DNA of 61,116 nucleotides from CAUZSN01 sp963582345. Its GTDB lineage: Bacteria > Planctomycetota > Planctomycetia > Planctomycetales > Planctomycetaceae. Position numbers and translations under genes: made by a program. The stretch lies in contig CAUZSN010000005.1 in NCBI GenBank assembly GCA_963582345.1, positions 1-61,116 of the forward strand, given 5' to 3'. This document shows positions 46,808 through 56,109 of the stretch, piece after piece. Under the pieces are notes generated by a model that made no database searches, was not told the DNA's origin, and was given only the letters and a program-made list of their open reading frames with translations. How positions within the stretch are numbered: the stretch's first letter is position 1; every line of letters starts with the position of its first letter.

Positions 46808-47671
46808 ATGTCCAAAACATTATCCACTGGCCACGCGAATCGTGGCCGACTGCTACTTCTGGCAGCGGCCGTGATGTGGAGCACTAGCGGATGGTTTATC
46901 AAGAACCCGCGTCTGGCATCGTTGAGCGGGCCGGAATTGGCCTCGTATCGTGCGATATTTGCCGCGCTCTGTGTAGTGCCTTTCGTTCACAGGTGCAGCA
47001 TCCGCTGGCGCCCCATGTTGGTACCGATGGTCATCGCGTTTGCTCTGATGAACGTCCTGTTTGTTACGTCAATGACCAAGACCACCGTTGCCGCGACCGT
47101 CTTTCTACAATACACCAGCACAGTTTGGACTTTTGTATTTGGGGTTTTATTTCTTCGTGAGCGAGTCGAACGTGGCAACCTGTTTGCGCTGGTCTGTGGC
47201 ATTGGTGGAATCGTATGGATTATCGCGTCCGATACGGTAGGGCTACACACATTGGGAAACGGTATGGCACTGGCCAGTGGAATCGCGTTCGCGGTCGTGA
47301 TTCTATGCCTCCGGTACTTGCGTGACGAGGATCCTATCTGGCTGATTGCGTTGAACCATGGTGTGACCGCCCTAATTTTGTTGCCGTTTCTTCTATTATC
47401 ACGCGACGCACTGGACTCTGTTCAGTGGTCGCTGGTCGCGTCGATGGGCGTCGTGCAAATGGGAGTCCCTTACGTCGTATTCGCCGGAGGCATCCGGTAC
47501 GTCAATGCTCAGGAAGCCGCATTGATTCTGTTGCTTGAACCGATCCTGAACCCGATGTGGGTGTGGCTTTTCTGGCATGAACCTGCCAGCATGGCGATCT
47601 GGATCGGAGGCGCGTTCATCGTTGGTGGACTCGCTATTCGGTACTTTGTAATGACGAATTCCAAAGTGTGA
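46808..47671 (+). CDS. EamA/DMT-family transporter
   Basis: A drug/metabolite transporter with about 10 helices in two repeats. The first repeat starts with LLLLAAAVMWSTSGWF, and the second ends in PASMAIWIGGAFIVGGLAI. Family motifs such as LASYRAIFAALCVVP and LLLEPILNPMWVWLFWHE are clear. ATG 46808 gives 287 residues; the upstream open frame has no hydrophobic segments. The cargo is unknown. Confidence 0.85.
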   Translation: MSKTLSTGHANRGRLLLLAAAVMWSTSGWFIKNPRLASLSGPELASYRAIFAALCVVPFVHRCSIRWRPMLVPMVIAFALMNVLFVTSMTKTTVAATVFLQYTSTVWTFVFGVLFLRERVERGNLFALVCGIGGIVWIIASDTVGLHTLGNGMALASGIAFAVVILCLRYLRDEDPIWLIALNHGVTALILLPFLLLSRDALDSVQWSLVASMGVVQMGVPYVVFAGGIRYVNAQEAALILLLEPILNPMWVWLFWHEPASMAIWIGGAFIVGGLAIRYFVMTNSKV

Positions 47672-47692
47672 ATCAGGTCGTTTGCTAAGCAG

Positions 47693-49054
47693 CTATTCTG
47701 TGTCGATCAAGGCAACTCGTAGGTCCATGACATTCGTATGCGTCGGGCCGGTCTTGAGCAGGCCGTTCGTGAGATCGAAGAATTCGTACGAATTATTGAT
47801 GGCGAGGTATGAGTCTGGAGTCAAGCAACGCGACCGCGCTGTTTCAAGCACTTGCTGGTCGACGAACGCTCCAGCGGCGTCGGTGGGTCCGTCTTCACCG
47901 TCTGTTCCGCCAGACAGCAGGACGATCCCATGCATGCCGGCGTCCCACAAGCGTTCCAGGCCTGCCAGGACCACTTCCTGATTGCGACCACCTTTGCGCA
48001 GTTCATCAGTTTCGGTCAGATGCACGACCGGCTCACCGCCGCTTAACAGACAGGCCGGCGGGCTGATTGGATCACCTCGATCGCGAGTCGCCACGCACAT
48101 TTCGGCTAAAGTTCTACCCACCTCATGTGCCTCGCCTTGATTGTCCGACCCCAGTGAATGTACAGGATAACCCAATTTCCGTGCCTTGCTCGCTGCGGCG
48201 TTCAGCGCAACGGCGTTATTTCCGATGATGTAGTTGTGTACGTTTCTTGGAATTGGCAAGTCTGGTTCTGGATTTCTCGCCTTCGAAATCAGGTAGTCCA
48301 GAACAGACTTCGGTGTGTCATCCAGATTGGTCGCGTACTTGTGCAGGACGGCTAATGCGTCGGCTGCTGTCGATGGATCGGCGACGGTTGGACCCGAAGC
48401 AATCGTGTCCAGTGGGTCGTGGACGACGTCGGAAATGATTAGTGCCAGGACCGTGCCCGCTTTGGCGGCACGTGCTAGGTTGCCTCCTTTGATAAGCGAC
48501 AATCGTTTTCGGACACAGTTCAATTCGTTGATCGTCGCGGCTCGTTGCATCAGCAGTCGTGTCACCGTCTGTTTGTCTTCAAGTGTAATCTCCGAAATAG
48601 GCGCTGGGAGCAGTGCGCTGCCGCCACCGGACAGCAGAACCAGGCACAGATCGTCCAGACCAAGCTCTGAGATGATCTTTAAAATCTTCAACGATCCTTC
48701 AACGCCGGTTTCCGTCGGCTCGTTCAGTCCCGGTGGCCGTGCTGCGTGCAGGTGAATTTTTCTCAGCGATTCTACACAGTCGGCGGGAACATTGATCCAG
48801 CCGAATAGCTTTTCCTCGAGGATATCTTCACCAACCGCATCTTCCACTGCGGCGGCCATCCGTGCACCCGCCTTGCCGGCTCCGACTACGGCAACACGGC
48901 CTAAGCCAGCAAGCGGAATCCGGTGGTCGCAAATGTCCAGCGAGTCGCTTGTTCTTCGAACCGCGCTGCGCACCAAGCGCGACGAATCGACCGCATCCAT
49001 TCCGGCCTGCCAGATGGCGCGAGCGTCGTCACGCAATACCACAGTTGGATTCAC
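47693..49054 (-). CDS. Glycerate 2-kinase (DUF4147/MOFRL type)
   Basis: Phosphorylates D-glycerate at O2. It has the DUF4147 domain (about 5-250), with VVGAGKAGARMA (56-67) and LSGGGSALLP, and the MOFRL domain with LLSGGEPVVHL, GGRNQE and LLSGGTDGEDGPTDAAGA. The GTG start is at 49054. It could take the D-glycerate made by the hydroxyacid dehydrogenase at 24 kb. The length of 453 is normal. Confidence 0.92.
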   Translation of the reverse strand: MNPTVVLRDDARAIWQAGMDAVDSSRLVRSAVRRTSDSLDICDHRIPLAGLGRVAVVGAGKAGARMAAAVEDAVGEDILEEKLFGWINVPADCVESLRKIHLHAARPPGLNEPTETGVEGSLKILKIISELGLDDLCLVLLSGGGSALLPAPISEITLEDKQTVTRLLMQRAATINELNCVRKRLSLIKGGNLARAAKAGTVLALIISDVVHDPLDTIASGPTVADPSTAADALAVLHKYATNLDDTPKSVLDYLISKARNPEPDLPIPRNVHNYIIGNNAVALNAAASKARKLGYPVHSLGSDNQGEAHEVGRTLAEMCVATRDRGDPISPPACLLSGGEPVVHLTETDELRKGGRNQEVVLAGLERLWDAGMHGIVLLSGGTDGEDGPTDAAGAFVDQQVLETARSRCLTPDSYLAINNSYEFFDLTNGLLKTGPTHTNVMDLRVALIDTE

Positions 49055-49636
49055 GTCGAATTCCTCGGTTTCAGTCCAGGCCTTTGCTCTCGAAATGTGG
49101 AGTTATCGCAGAATAATGCGCATCTGGACTGCGCTGCAACCACGGTTGGCAAGAGACTACTGTTTCACCGTGTGCTCCAGACCGGTTCGCAGCGAGTTGG
49201 TCAACTCTTTTGCCACTCGATCGTCTTCTCATCGAGCACGTTCGCAGTTTCGTTTTTCAGAGGTCCACGTCGGACTATACTCTTTGAACGGGACGACTTT
49301 CCATGTTCCAGTCGGTCGCGGTGCAGGCGAGTTGTACGGAGATGTGGTCTGAGAATAGTCGCAGTCGAACCGTCGCTCGGTCTGCTGAGAGATTGATTTA
49401 CTGAACTCGGTAGGCAAATTTGGGAGTTGGTGTTCAAATCGGAAAATCCTTTTGGTTGCGTATCCAAGAACACAGGAACAGTTGTTTGATCACCGTTCAC
49501 GATGGCTGTCATAAACGTGTTGACAGAAGCGATTACGTCGCGGTTCGTCAACCATTTTGGACCCCGACGGACGCGAGCAACAAGTCGGCAACACTCAGCG
49601 AGCCGATCGACAGCTTGCTAACGGCAATCACTTCTT
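49055..49636. other. Gap, nothing recognised
   Basis: 580 bp between two minus-strand genes. Overlapping open frames on both strands show no consistent coding character, and I see no hairpin or RNA. Confidence 0.4.
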
Positions 49637-49951
49637 TTACGCACTTGGACGCAGATGCCAATAGGATGACAAGACTTCGTACAAGTCGGATGAAATTTTG
49701 ACGTCGTCATTTTCGAAGTCAGACAGCCATGCCCGATCGCTGCGAACAGCGTCTGCCAGAATGTTTGTGATCTCACCCAATCGGATATTCACATCGGGTT
49801 CGGCAACTGTGCCGACGGTGTCCTCGCCGGTAAACAATCTGAGTCGAGGTCGCATGACTTTTCCTTCCCTGTCTAGGGCGACCGATGATGGCTCACGGGC
49901 CTCCAGGCACCGACCATTGAAACGGCGTACCGATACGCCGTGCGGTCTCAA
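49637..49951 (-). CDS. Short conserved-looking protein, unknown
   Basis: A 104-residue frame with good coding character. Segments VRRFNGRCLEAREP, NIRLGEITNILADAVRSDR and AWLSDFENDDVKISSDLYEVL resemble a short planctomycete protein of unknown function, by recollection only. The TTG start at 49951 is the first in frame; no ATG is available upstream. No domain or signal can be seen. Confidence 0.5.
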   Translation of the reverse strand: MRPHGVSVRRFNGRCLEAREPSSVALDREGKVMRPRLRLFTGEDTVGTVAEPDVNIRLGEITNILADAVRSDRAWLSDFENDDVKISSDLYEVLSSYWHLRPSA

Positions 49952-50110
49952 GCTGTTTTCGACACAGGGACTATAGGACCTTGATCAAATTTTCCGAAAA
50001 AAACGATCAGACGCATTATTCGGATCAACTGGCGGTTGGCTACATTCCACGAATCATCATTTTCAGATTGTCCGACGGTTTTTCTTTTTGTGTTCCGAAA
50101 TAAATTATGT

Positions 50111-50143
50111 ACCATAAGTGCTGTTTTATAGTGTACTTATGGT
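50111..50143. promoter_or_regulatory. Perfect inverted repeat just before tex
   Basis: ACCATAAGT (50111-50119) and ACTTATGGT (50135-50143) are a perfect 9-bp inverted repeat with a 15-base AT-rich spacer. It ends three bases before the tex ATG at 50147. It could be an operator, or an RNA stem that covers the ribosome-binding site. No -10/-35 can be assigned. Confidence 0.45.
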
Positions 50144-50146
50144 TCC

Positions 50147-52396
50147 ATGAATGGATGTGCCATGGACGATCAATTAGCCGTTGGCTTGTCGCGAGTTGCC
50201 AATGACTTGGGGTTGAGACGTGAACAGATTGAAAACGTCACGTTAATGCTAGATAGTGGAAGTACAGTTCCATTCATTACGCGATATCGCAAAGAACGGA
50301 CTGGGAATTTAGACGAAACGCAGATTCACGAAATCCAATGCCGTGTCCGATTGCTGCGCCAGTTGGCCAAGCGGGCAGAGATAATTCTGCGGCTTGTTGA
50401 CGCTCAGGGTAAATTAACCCCTGAATTGCGCAGCGAGGTCAAACAAGCTGATACGTTAAAACGCTTGGAAGATCTGTACCGGTCCTTTCGCCCAAAACGT
50501 ACGTCGCGCGCTAAGTTGGCACGACAAAGAGGACTGGAACCATTGGCAAACCGGGTTTGGAATCGATATCCAATGGTCACAGGCCTCGAAACGGCTGCAT
50601 GTCATTTCGTTGACCCGGAGAATGGATTGCCTACGGTTGAAGATGTCCTGCAGGGAATGGCCGACATTTTGGCAGAACGAATTAGTGAGGACGTGGAAGT
50701 GCGCGAACGAGCGCGTCAGATTGCATGGAAAACTGGAAAGTTGACCGTGACAGCGACAAAGGACATAGACCAAAACAGCCAGGATTATCGCGACTATTTC
50801 GATTATTCCGAAAACATCTCGAACATTCCTCCCCACCGGGTATTGGCGTTGAATCGTGGTGACAAGGCGGGAGCACTGCGAGTGAAATTCGAATGGGACC
50901 AGGAGCAAGTCAAGTCGGCCATCACGCAACATTTTCAATTCAATGATCACCAGATTGTCGATTTTCTGACGAGCTGTATCACTGACGCATTAACACGACT
51001 CATTCACCCCAGCTTGGAACGCGAGGTGCGCCGCGATTTGACGGAACGCGCCGAAACGCATGCTGTCAGCGTTTTTTCCCGCAACTTAAAAAATTTATTG
51101 CTTCAACCTCCGTTGCAAGGTCAGCCTGTGCTGGCTATCGACCCAGGTTTTCGCACAGGTTGTAAATTAGCCATGCTGGACGAACGCGGTACGTGCTTGG
51201 CCACTGATGTGATTTACGTTACTGGCTCCGCACAAAAGAAAGAGGCCAGTGTGAAAAAATTGGCCAACTTGCTGCGGCAGCATGGTTGCAAACTGGTTGC
51301 CATCGGAAACGGCACGGCATGCCGGGAAACAGAAGAGCTGATTTCTGAGACAATCATACAACTCGCGCCTGACGTGAGGTATCTAATTGTCAACGAAGCT
51401 GGCGCCAGTATTTATTCAACCAGCAATGTCGCACGCGAGGAGTTCCCTGAATACGACGCCACTATCCGCGGCACGATTTCGATTGGACGGCGACTGCAGG
51501 ATCCGCTCAGCGAGTTGGTCAAAATTGATCCACAGCACATCGGCGTTGGCATGTATCAGCACGACGTTAACCCAAAGCTGCTTAAGGAATCGCTGGAACA
51601 GGTTGTGGAATCGTGCGTGAATTTTGTTGGCGTCGATTTGAACACAGCCAGTGTGTCTTTGCTGCATCACGTGTCAGGATTGAACCAATTGACTGCAAAG
51701 CGAGTGGTCGAGTGGCGTGAACAAAACGGACCGTTCCGCAATCGCCGGCAGTTGCTTACGGTGACCGGTATCGGCGATACGACATTTACACAGGCGGCTG
51801 GATTTTTGAAGATCATCGGAGGTGACGATCCTTTGGACAGTACTTGGATTCATCCGGAAAGCTACGAGAGTTCGCACAATATTCTAAGACGTCTGTCGCT
51901 GCCGCCGGAAAGTCTGATCTATGGTAACGGCACAACAGATGATTTTCCCGGACGGCTGTCGCAGTTGGATCCGGCGGCTCTTGCTGACGAATTGCGAATC
52001 GGGCTACCTACCTTGAAGGACATCTTGGAAGCTTTGGCACGACCGGGCCGCGACCCGCGGACCGACTTGCCGGGCCCCGTCTTTAAGAAAGGCGTGTTGA
52101 ATCTCGACGATTTGGCGGACGGAATGGAGCTGACAGGGACCGTTCTGAATGTCGTTGATTTTGGAGTGTTTATCGATATCGGACTGAAAGACAGCGGGTT
52201 GGTCCACATCAGCCAGCTGTCGACACGGTATATACAAAGTCCTTACGACCTGGTTTCGGTCGGCGATGTCGTCACGGTTTGGGTGCTGGCCGTCGACTGC
52301 GAACGAAAGCGGGTGGCACTGACCATGATCAAACCCGGAACTCCGCGAGAAGCAAAACTCGAAAATCCAAGTGCCAAGGCCAGACCACAACATTAA
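50147..52396 (+). CDS. tex: Tex-family RNA-binding protein
   Basis: Tex is a conserved transcription-linked protein that binds nucleic acids. The order is an N-terminal Tex domain (about 1-200), a YqgF-like nuclease fold with AIDPGFRTGCKLA, a helix-hairpin-helix with LHHVSGLNQLTAKRVVEW, and a C-terminal S1 domain (about 655-725) with GMELTGTVLNVVDFGVFIDIG. The length of 749 is usual. Two ATGs (50147 and 50162) are possible; neither has a strong Shine-Dalgarno. A perfect inverted repeat sits right upstream. Confidence 0.94.
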   Translation: MNGCAMDDQLAVGLSRVANDLGLRREQIENVTLMLDSGSTVPFITRYRKERTGNLDETQIHEIQCRVRLLRQLAKRAEIILRLVDAQGKLTPELRSEVKQADTLKRLEDLYRSFRPKRTSRAKLARQRGLEPLANRVWNRYPMVTGLETAACHFVDPENGLPTVEDVLQGMADILAERISEDVEVRERARQIAWKTGKLTVTATKDIDQNSQDYRDYFDYSENISNIPPHRVLALNRGDKAGALRVKFEWDQEQVKSAITQHFQFNDHQIVDFLTSCITDALTRLIHPSLEREVRRDLTERAETHAVSVFSRNLKNLLLQPPLQGQPVLAIDPGFRTGCKLAMLDERGTCLATDVIYVTGSAQKKEASVKKLANLLRQHGCKLVAIGNGTACRETEELISETIIQLAPDVRYLIVNEAGASIYSTSNVAREEFPEYDATIRGTISIGRRLQDPLSELVKIDPQHIGVGMYQHDVNPKLLKESLEQVVESCVNFVGVDLNTASVSLLHHVSGLNQLTAKRVVEWREQNGPFRNRRQLLTVTGIGDTTFTQAAGFLKIIGGDDPLDSTWIHPESYESSHNILRRLSLPPESLIYGNGTTDDFPGRLSQLDPAALADELRIGLPTLKDILEALARPGRDPRTDLPGPVFKKGVLNLDDLADGMELTGTVLNVVDFGVFIDIGLKDSGLVHISQLSTRYIQSPYDLVSVGDVVTVWVLAVDCERKRVALTMIKPGTPREAKLENPSAKARPQH

Positions 52397-52399
52397 GAT

Positions 52400-52582
52400 G
52401 TGCGGACGAAGGACGAAACAACAAAGGCTGCGGCCGCTCGATACAACAATCGGAGTCAATCACAATCGAAGCCAAAACACGTGACGTTGGACCTGGAACT
52501 CACATCCGAAATGATCGAAGACAGAGCCCCGTTACGCGGATTCGATGAGATGAAATCGCTCTGGAAAAACCGAGAAAAGTGA
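52400..52582 (+). CDS. Small protein between tex and thpR, unknown
   Basis: A 60-residue frame starting at GTG 52400, three bases after the tex stop. The sequence VTLDLELTSEMIEDRAPLRG, FDEMKSLWKNREK and a basic Gln/Ser/Lys-rich N-terminal half has good coding character. thpR follows nine bases later, so the three are likely cotranscribed. No function is known. Confidence 0.5.
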   Translation: MRTKDETTKAAAARYNNRSQSQSKPKHVTLDLELTSEMIEDRAPLRGFDEMKSLWKNREK

Positions 52583-52591
52583 CCGCTGGAC

Positions 52592-53152
52592 ATGCCAAGC
52601 CTGATTCGGACGTTCATAGCCGTCAAGATTCCGACCACACCATTGTTGTGTAAAATGTTATCGCAACTTCAATCGATAGGAAGGCCGGTGAAGGCAGTTG
52701 CTGCCAAGAACTTGCACATTACACTGAAGTTTCTGGGTGACACGGACTCTGATTCAATCACAGAAATCACGGATCGGCTGTATTTTTCCACCCAGTCGAA
52801 GCCGGCAATAACGCTCGGGATCGTAGGTCTTAGTGCCTTTCCACGGCACACACGTCCTTCGGTTGTTTGGGCGGGCATCGAAGATTCTGGAACACTGGCC
52901 GAAATAGCCGAAAAATTACAAGCCGAGCTAAAACCGCTCGGTTTCAAACGCGACAAACGATTGTTTCAACCGCACTTGACTTTGGCTCGAGTGAGAGGAA
53001 AACCTCCGGAAGAATTGTTCACACTGATCAATAACCACCAGTCAACCGATTTTGGAACCGCGTCAGTTGATTCGATCGAACTCATACAGTCCGAGTTGCG
53101 ACCTGAAGGTGCTCGGTATACATTGCTAGCATCAGTCCATTTGGATCAGTAA
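52592..53152 (+). CDS. thpR: RNA 2',3'-cyclic phosphodiesterase (2H family)
   Basis: Hydrolyses 2',3'-cyclic phosphates on RNA ends. The two His motifs are HITL at 42-45 and HLTL at 128-131. MPSLIRTFIAVKIP and LKFLGDTD flank the first motif. The length of 186 is normal. It is the third 2',3'-cyclic phosphate-related function in the window, with rtcB and archease, although it lies 6 kb away. Confidence 0.92.
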   Translation: MPSLIRTFIAVKIPTTPLLCKMLSQLQSIGRPVKAVAAKNLHITLKFLGDTDSDSITEITDRLYFSTQSKPAITLGIVGLSAFPRHTRPSVVWAGIEDSGTLAEIAEKLQAELKPLGFKRDKRLFQPHLTLARVRGKPPEELFTLINNHQSTDFGTASVDSIELIQSELRPEGARYTLLASVHLDQ

Positions 53153-53249
53153 TCATGGTGGCCAGGTGCTGCATGGTCGTCTAAATCACTTAGATGCGAG
53201 CTAATGCGGTACCGCAAAATTTTGCGAATTGCCTACTTGTGCAACGCCA

Positions 53250-53873
53250 CTATCGATTCTCCTGCTGATAAATCTCAACTAGCAGTTCTTCGACAGACTT
53301 GCACTTCCTTCCATCGTCCGCAACTGCTTCGATCTTTTGTCGTGCGTCGTTGGATGTGTGACCCAAACTTAAGAGTGCTTCATAGGCTTCGTTCAAGGTG
53401 TCGTGATCGGTTGTGTGTTCAGGATGCACGTTGCAGGAGACCATGAGGGCGAATTTAGCCATCTTCCTGCGGAGTTTGGCCACGATGCGTTCAGCCATGG
53501 CGGGACCGATTCCAGGCAAAGCGCTAAGCTGCTTGATGTCCTGCTCTTCGATTGCCCTAGCAACTTCACGCACGGGGCGGACCATGGCCCGCAGAGCCTT
53601 TTTTACCCCCAGTCCGTCAACTGAACAGACCAGATCGAAAAACTCCCGCTCGGCGTCATTCATGAAACCAACGATCCGGGGCGTCAGGCGGCCTTGCTGA
53701 GGGTTGCCCTCGAGATACTCGATTGTTCGCAAACTGACCTCATCACCGATCAACGATTGCAGTTGCCGCCGGACGAAATCTGGCACGTACAATTGATATT
53801 CAAACGACCCTACCGATAAAGTCGCTTCAGTGTTGCTTAACGAAACAAGTTGGCCCGAGATTTTCGTAATCAA
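53250..53873 (-). CDS. ruvA: Holliday junction branch migration protein RuvA
   Basis: Binds Holliday junctions and loads RuvB. The N-terminal OB fold starts MITKISGQLVS, and two helix-hairpin-helix motifs follow, with LVCSVDGLGVKKALRAM and LSALPGIGPAMAERIVAKL. The C-terminal domain has EAYEALLSLGHTSNDARQKI. The length of 207 is normal. The TTG start is accepted because the family starts here. ruvC lies upstream; ruvB is not in the window. Confidence 0.93.
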   Translation of the reverse strand: MITKISGQLVSLSNTEATLSVGSFEYQLYVPDFVRRQLQSLIGDEVSLRTIEYLEGNPQQGRLTPRIVGFMNDAEREFFDLVCSVDGLGVKKALRAMVRPVREVARAIEEQDIKQLSALPGIGPAMAERIVAKLRRKMAKFALMVSCNVHPEHTTDHDTLNEAYEALLSLGHTSNDARQKIEAVADDGRKCKSVEELLVEIYQQENR

Positions 53874-53967
53874 TTTAAAGTCCGTTCTTTCGGGCTTGTA
53901 TCGCTGGATTCATCAGGTTTTGGGACAACCTGACGATCCGACATTTGGCGAATTTGAACACCGATTG

Positions 53968-54537
53968 TCACGCTGCGATATCTCTACTGTAATAATGACA
54001 CAAAGCTATGGCCGATGCATCAGCTACGTCATGTGGTTCCAGCAGACGATCCAGACCTAGTTCGTTTGCGACCACGCGTTGGATTTGTTTTTTTGAAGCT
54101 TTTCCGCTACCAGTCAACAATCGTTTGATTTGGGTAGGCGTGTAGTGCACGACCGGCACGTTATAGTCCATAGCGACCAACAAAATCCCGCCACGTGCAT
54201 GGGCCATCAGAAGGGCTGATTTCGGATTTCGTATCAAAGAAAAAACTTGCTCTACGGCCATAAAGTCCGGGTGAAATTCATCAAACACTTCGCGCAATCC
54301 GGATCCGATTGTGTGCACTCGTTTGGCCAGAGAATGATGCTTCACCGAACGGATTACGCCTCCTTCGCGCAATACGGGGCCCTGCGGCAATCGTTCCAGA
54401 AGCGCGTAACCAGTGCGGTTCAAGCCCGGATCGACGCCTAGATACCATTTGGGTAATGGCGCGACCGCGGTCTCACCATGCTCGCATGCTAAAAGTCCGA
54501 TCTGGGAAGGTCGTTCTTCATCCTTTGGCGTGGACAT
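53968..54537 (-). CDS. ruvC: Holliday junction resolvase RuvC
   Basis: Cleaves Holliday junctions symmetrically. Active-site acids are Asp in LGVDPGLNRTGYA, Glu in MAVEQVFSL, and two Asp in HDVADASAIAL. The first ~30 residues are an extra polar extension, so a shorter start may be real. The length of 189 is slightly above normal. It is transcribed ahead of ruvA, with 94 bp between them. Confidence 0.93.
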   Translation of the reverse strand: MSTPKDEERPSQIGLLACEHGETAVAPLPKWYLGVDPGLNRTGYALLERLPQGPVLREGGVIRSVKHHSLAKRVHTIGSGLREVFDEFHPDFMAVEQVFSLIRNPKSALLMAHARGGILLVAMDYNVPVVHYTPTQIKRLLTGSGKASKKQIQRVVANELGLDRLLEPHDVADASAIALCHYYSRDIAA

Positions 54538-54555
54538 CTTTTTCGCCGTTCTTGA

Positions 54556-56109
54556 TCATTCTCGCCGCCAGATCGTGCCATCCGGACGATCTTCCACCGA
54601 GACGTTCAGGTGGGTCAGGCCATCGCGAATCCTGTCGGCCATTTCGAAGTTCTTGTTCTGTCGGGCCTGGGTACGAAGTTCAATCATCAAGTCCATCAAT
54701 TGTCCGGAAAATTTGTCATCTGTGTTGCCCGTCTTCCGAAGTCTGACTCGGAAGACACCCAGCAGATTTGCCAGCTCCTTCAGCAGCGTCATGGCCGTTG
54801 CTAAAACGTTGTCGATTTGAGCACCGTCGTTTCGTTTAGCATCCAGCTTTTTATCGCTTATGAAGCTGTTAATGCACTTGCGCATTTCGAACAGCGTGCC
54901 GATGGCCCCCCCTGTGTTGAAATCGTCATCCATCATTTCTAAAAATCGATTGTGCAGTTGAGTCAACTTTGAAAAAAAGGCCTGAGGCTCGCCCGTCAGC
55001 GAGACAGGTGTCTCGCGTCGATCGGCCGTCGACAAATCATAAAAGTTCATCCCGGAAAGTCGCTCAAACGTTTCGATCAGGCGATAAAAGCTCTCCAGAC
55101 CTGTTTGGGTTTCCGCAATAAGGTGTTCGCTGAATTCGATCGGGCTGCGGTAGTGAGTCGCCAGGAGAAAGAACCGGATAGTTTCCGGATGGTACAGTTC
55201 AAACAGTTCCTTGACAGGCGCCGCGCCCTTCGAACCGGCTAATTTATTCAGCTCCTGTGACTTTTGATCGACCAGATCACCGAGTCGGTTATGGGCCCCG
55301 CCGACTTTGCCGGCCGAGTGGCTTTCCTGCATTAAACCGTTGTGGAACCAATATCGCGCGAACGGTTTTCCTGTGCACGATTCGGACTGAGCCATTTCGT
55401 TTTCGTGATGTGGAAACAGCAGGTCCAGGCCGCCACCGTGGATATCGAACGATTCTCCCAAATATTTCATGCTCATTGCCGAGCATTCGATGTGCCAACC
55501 CGGACGACCCGATCCCCAGGGACTATCCCAAGCCGGTTCACTTGGTTTTGACTTCTTCCACAATGCAAAGTCGGCCGGGTTGCGTTTGCTCTCGCTGGCC
55601 TGCACGTGTGTTCCAGTCATCAGTTCCTCGACATTCATCCGGCTAAGTTTTCCGTAATCGTTATCTCGGGAGACGTCATAATAGACGTCGCCGTTCAGCA
55701 GATAGGCGTGGCCTTTTTCGATCAACGTGGCGATCATCGTCTGCATCTCATCGATATGCTGCGTCGCATAAGGGAAGTGATCAACTCCGTCGGCTCCCAT
55801 CGTCTCCAAATTGTCGAAGTAATCCTGTGTCATCTGCCGGGCGAGTTCATCGACGGGCATGCCGTTTTCTCTGGCTCGGTTGATGAGCTTATCGTCCACG
55901 TCTGTGATGTTGATGATCAATGTCACCTTGTAGCCACAGTAGGTGAGGTAGCGTTTGATCGTATCAAATAGGACGGGACCGACCATGTGTCCAATGTGAG
56001 TTGGTTTGTAGACTGTCGGACCACACAGGTACATTCCCACCTGGCCAGAAACGACCGTCTGGAAGTTTTCCTTCGTTCGGGTCAATGTGTTGTAAACGCG
56101 CAGAGTCAT
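54556..56109 (-). CDS. cysS: Cysteinyl-tRNA synthetase with displaced KMSKS loop
   Basis: Charges tRNA(Cys). The HIGH motif (THIGHMVG, 37-44) and all zinc ligands (C29, C209, H234, E238) are present. Instead of KMSKS after HNGLM there is a ~25-residue insertion, then KLAGSKG at 289-295. So the usual KMSKSLG lines up with KLAGSKG, with the second Lys replaced. The GHRRNR-type C-terminal anticodon domain follows. The length of 517 is slightly long. ATG overlaps the ispF stop by 4 bp (ATGA). Confidence 0.93.
   Translation of the reverse strand: MTLRVYNTLTRTKENFQTVVSGQVGMYLCGPTVYKPTHIGHMVGPVLFDTIKRYLTYCGYKVTLIINITDVDDKLINRARENGMPVDELARQMTQDYFDNLETMGADGVDHFPYATQHIDEMQTMIATLIEKGHAYLLNGDVYYDVSRDNDYGKLSRMNVEELMTGTHVQASESKRNPADFALWKKSKPSEPAWDSPWGSGRPGWHIECSAMSMKYLGESFDIHGGGLDLLFPHHENEMAQSESCTGKPFARYWFHNGLMQESHSAGKVGGAHNRLGDLVDQKSQELNKLAGSKGAAPVKELFELYHPETIRFFLLATHYRSPIEFSEHLIAETQTGLESFYRLIETFERLSGMNFYDLSTADRRETPVSLTGEPQAFFSKLTQLHNRFLEMMDDDFNTGGAIGTLFEMRKCINSFISDKKLDAKRNDGAQIDNVLATAMTLLKELANLLGVFRVRLRKTGNTDDKFSGQLMDLMIELRTQARQNKNFEMADRIRDGLTHLNVSVEDRPDGTIWRRE

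Noticed and set aside
49201..49551. 116-codon minus-strand frame
   Set aside because: Composition and codon use look random, and overlapping frames on both strands are equally open.
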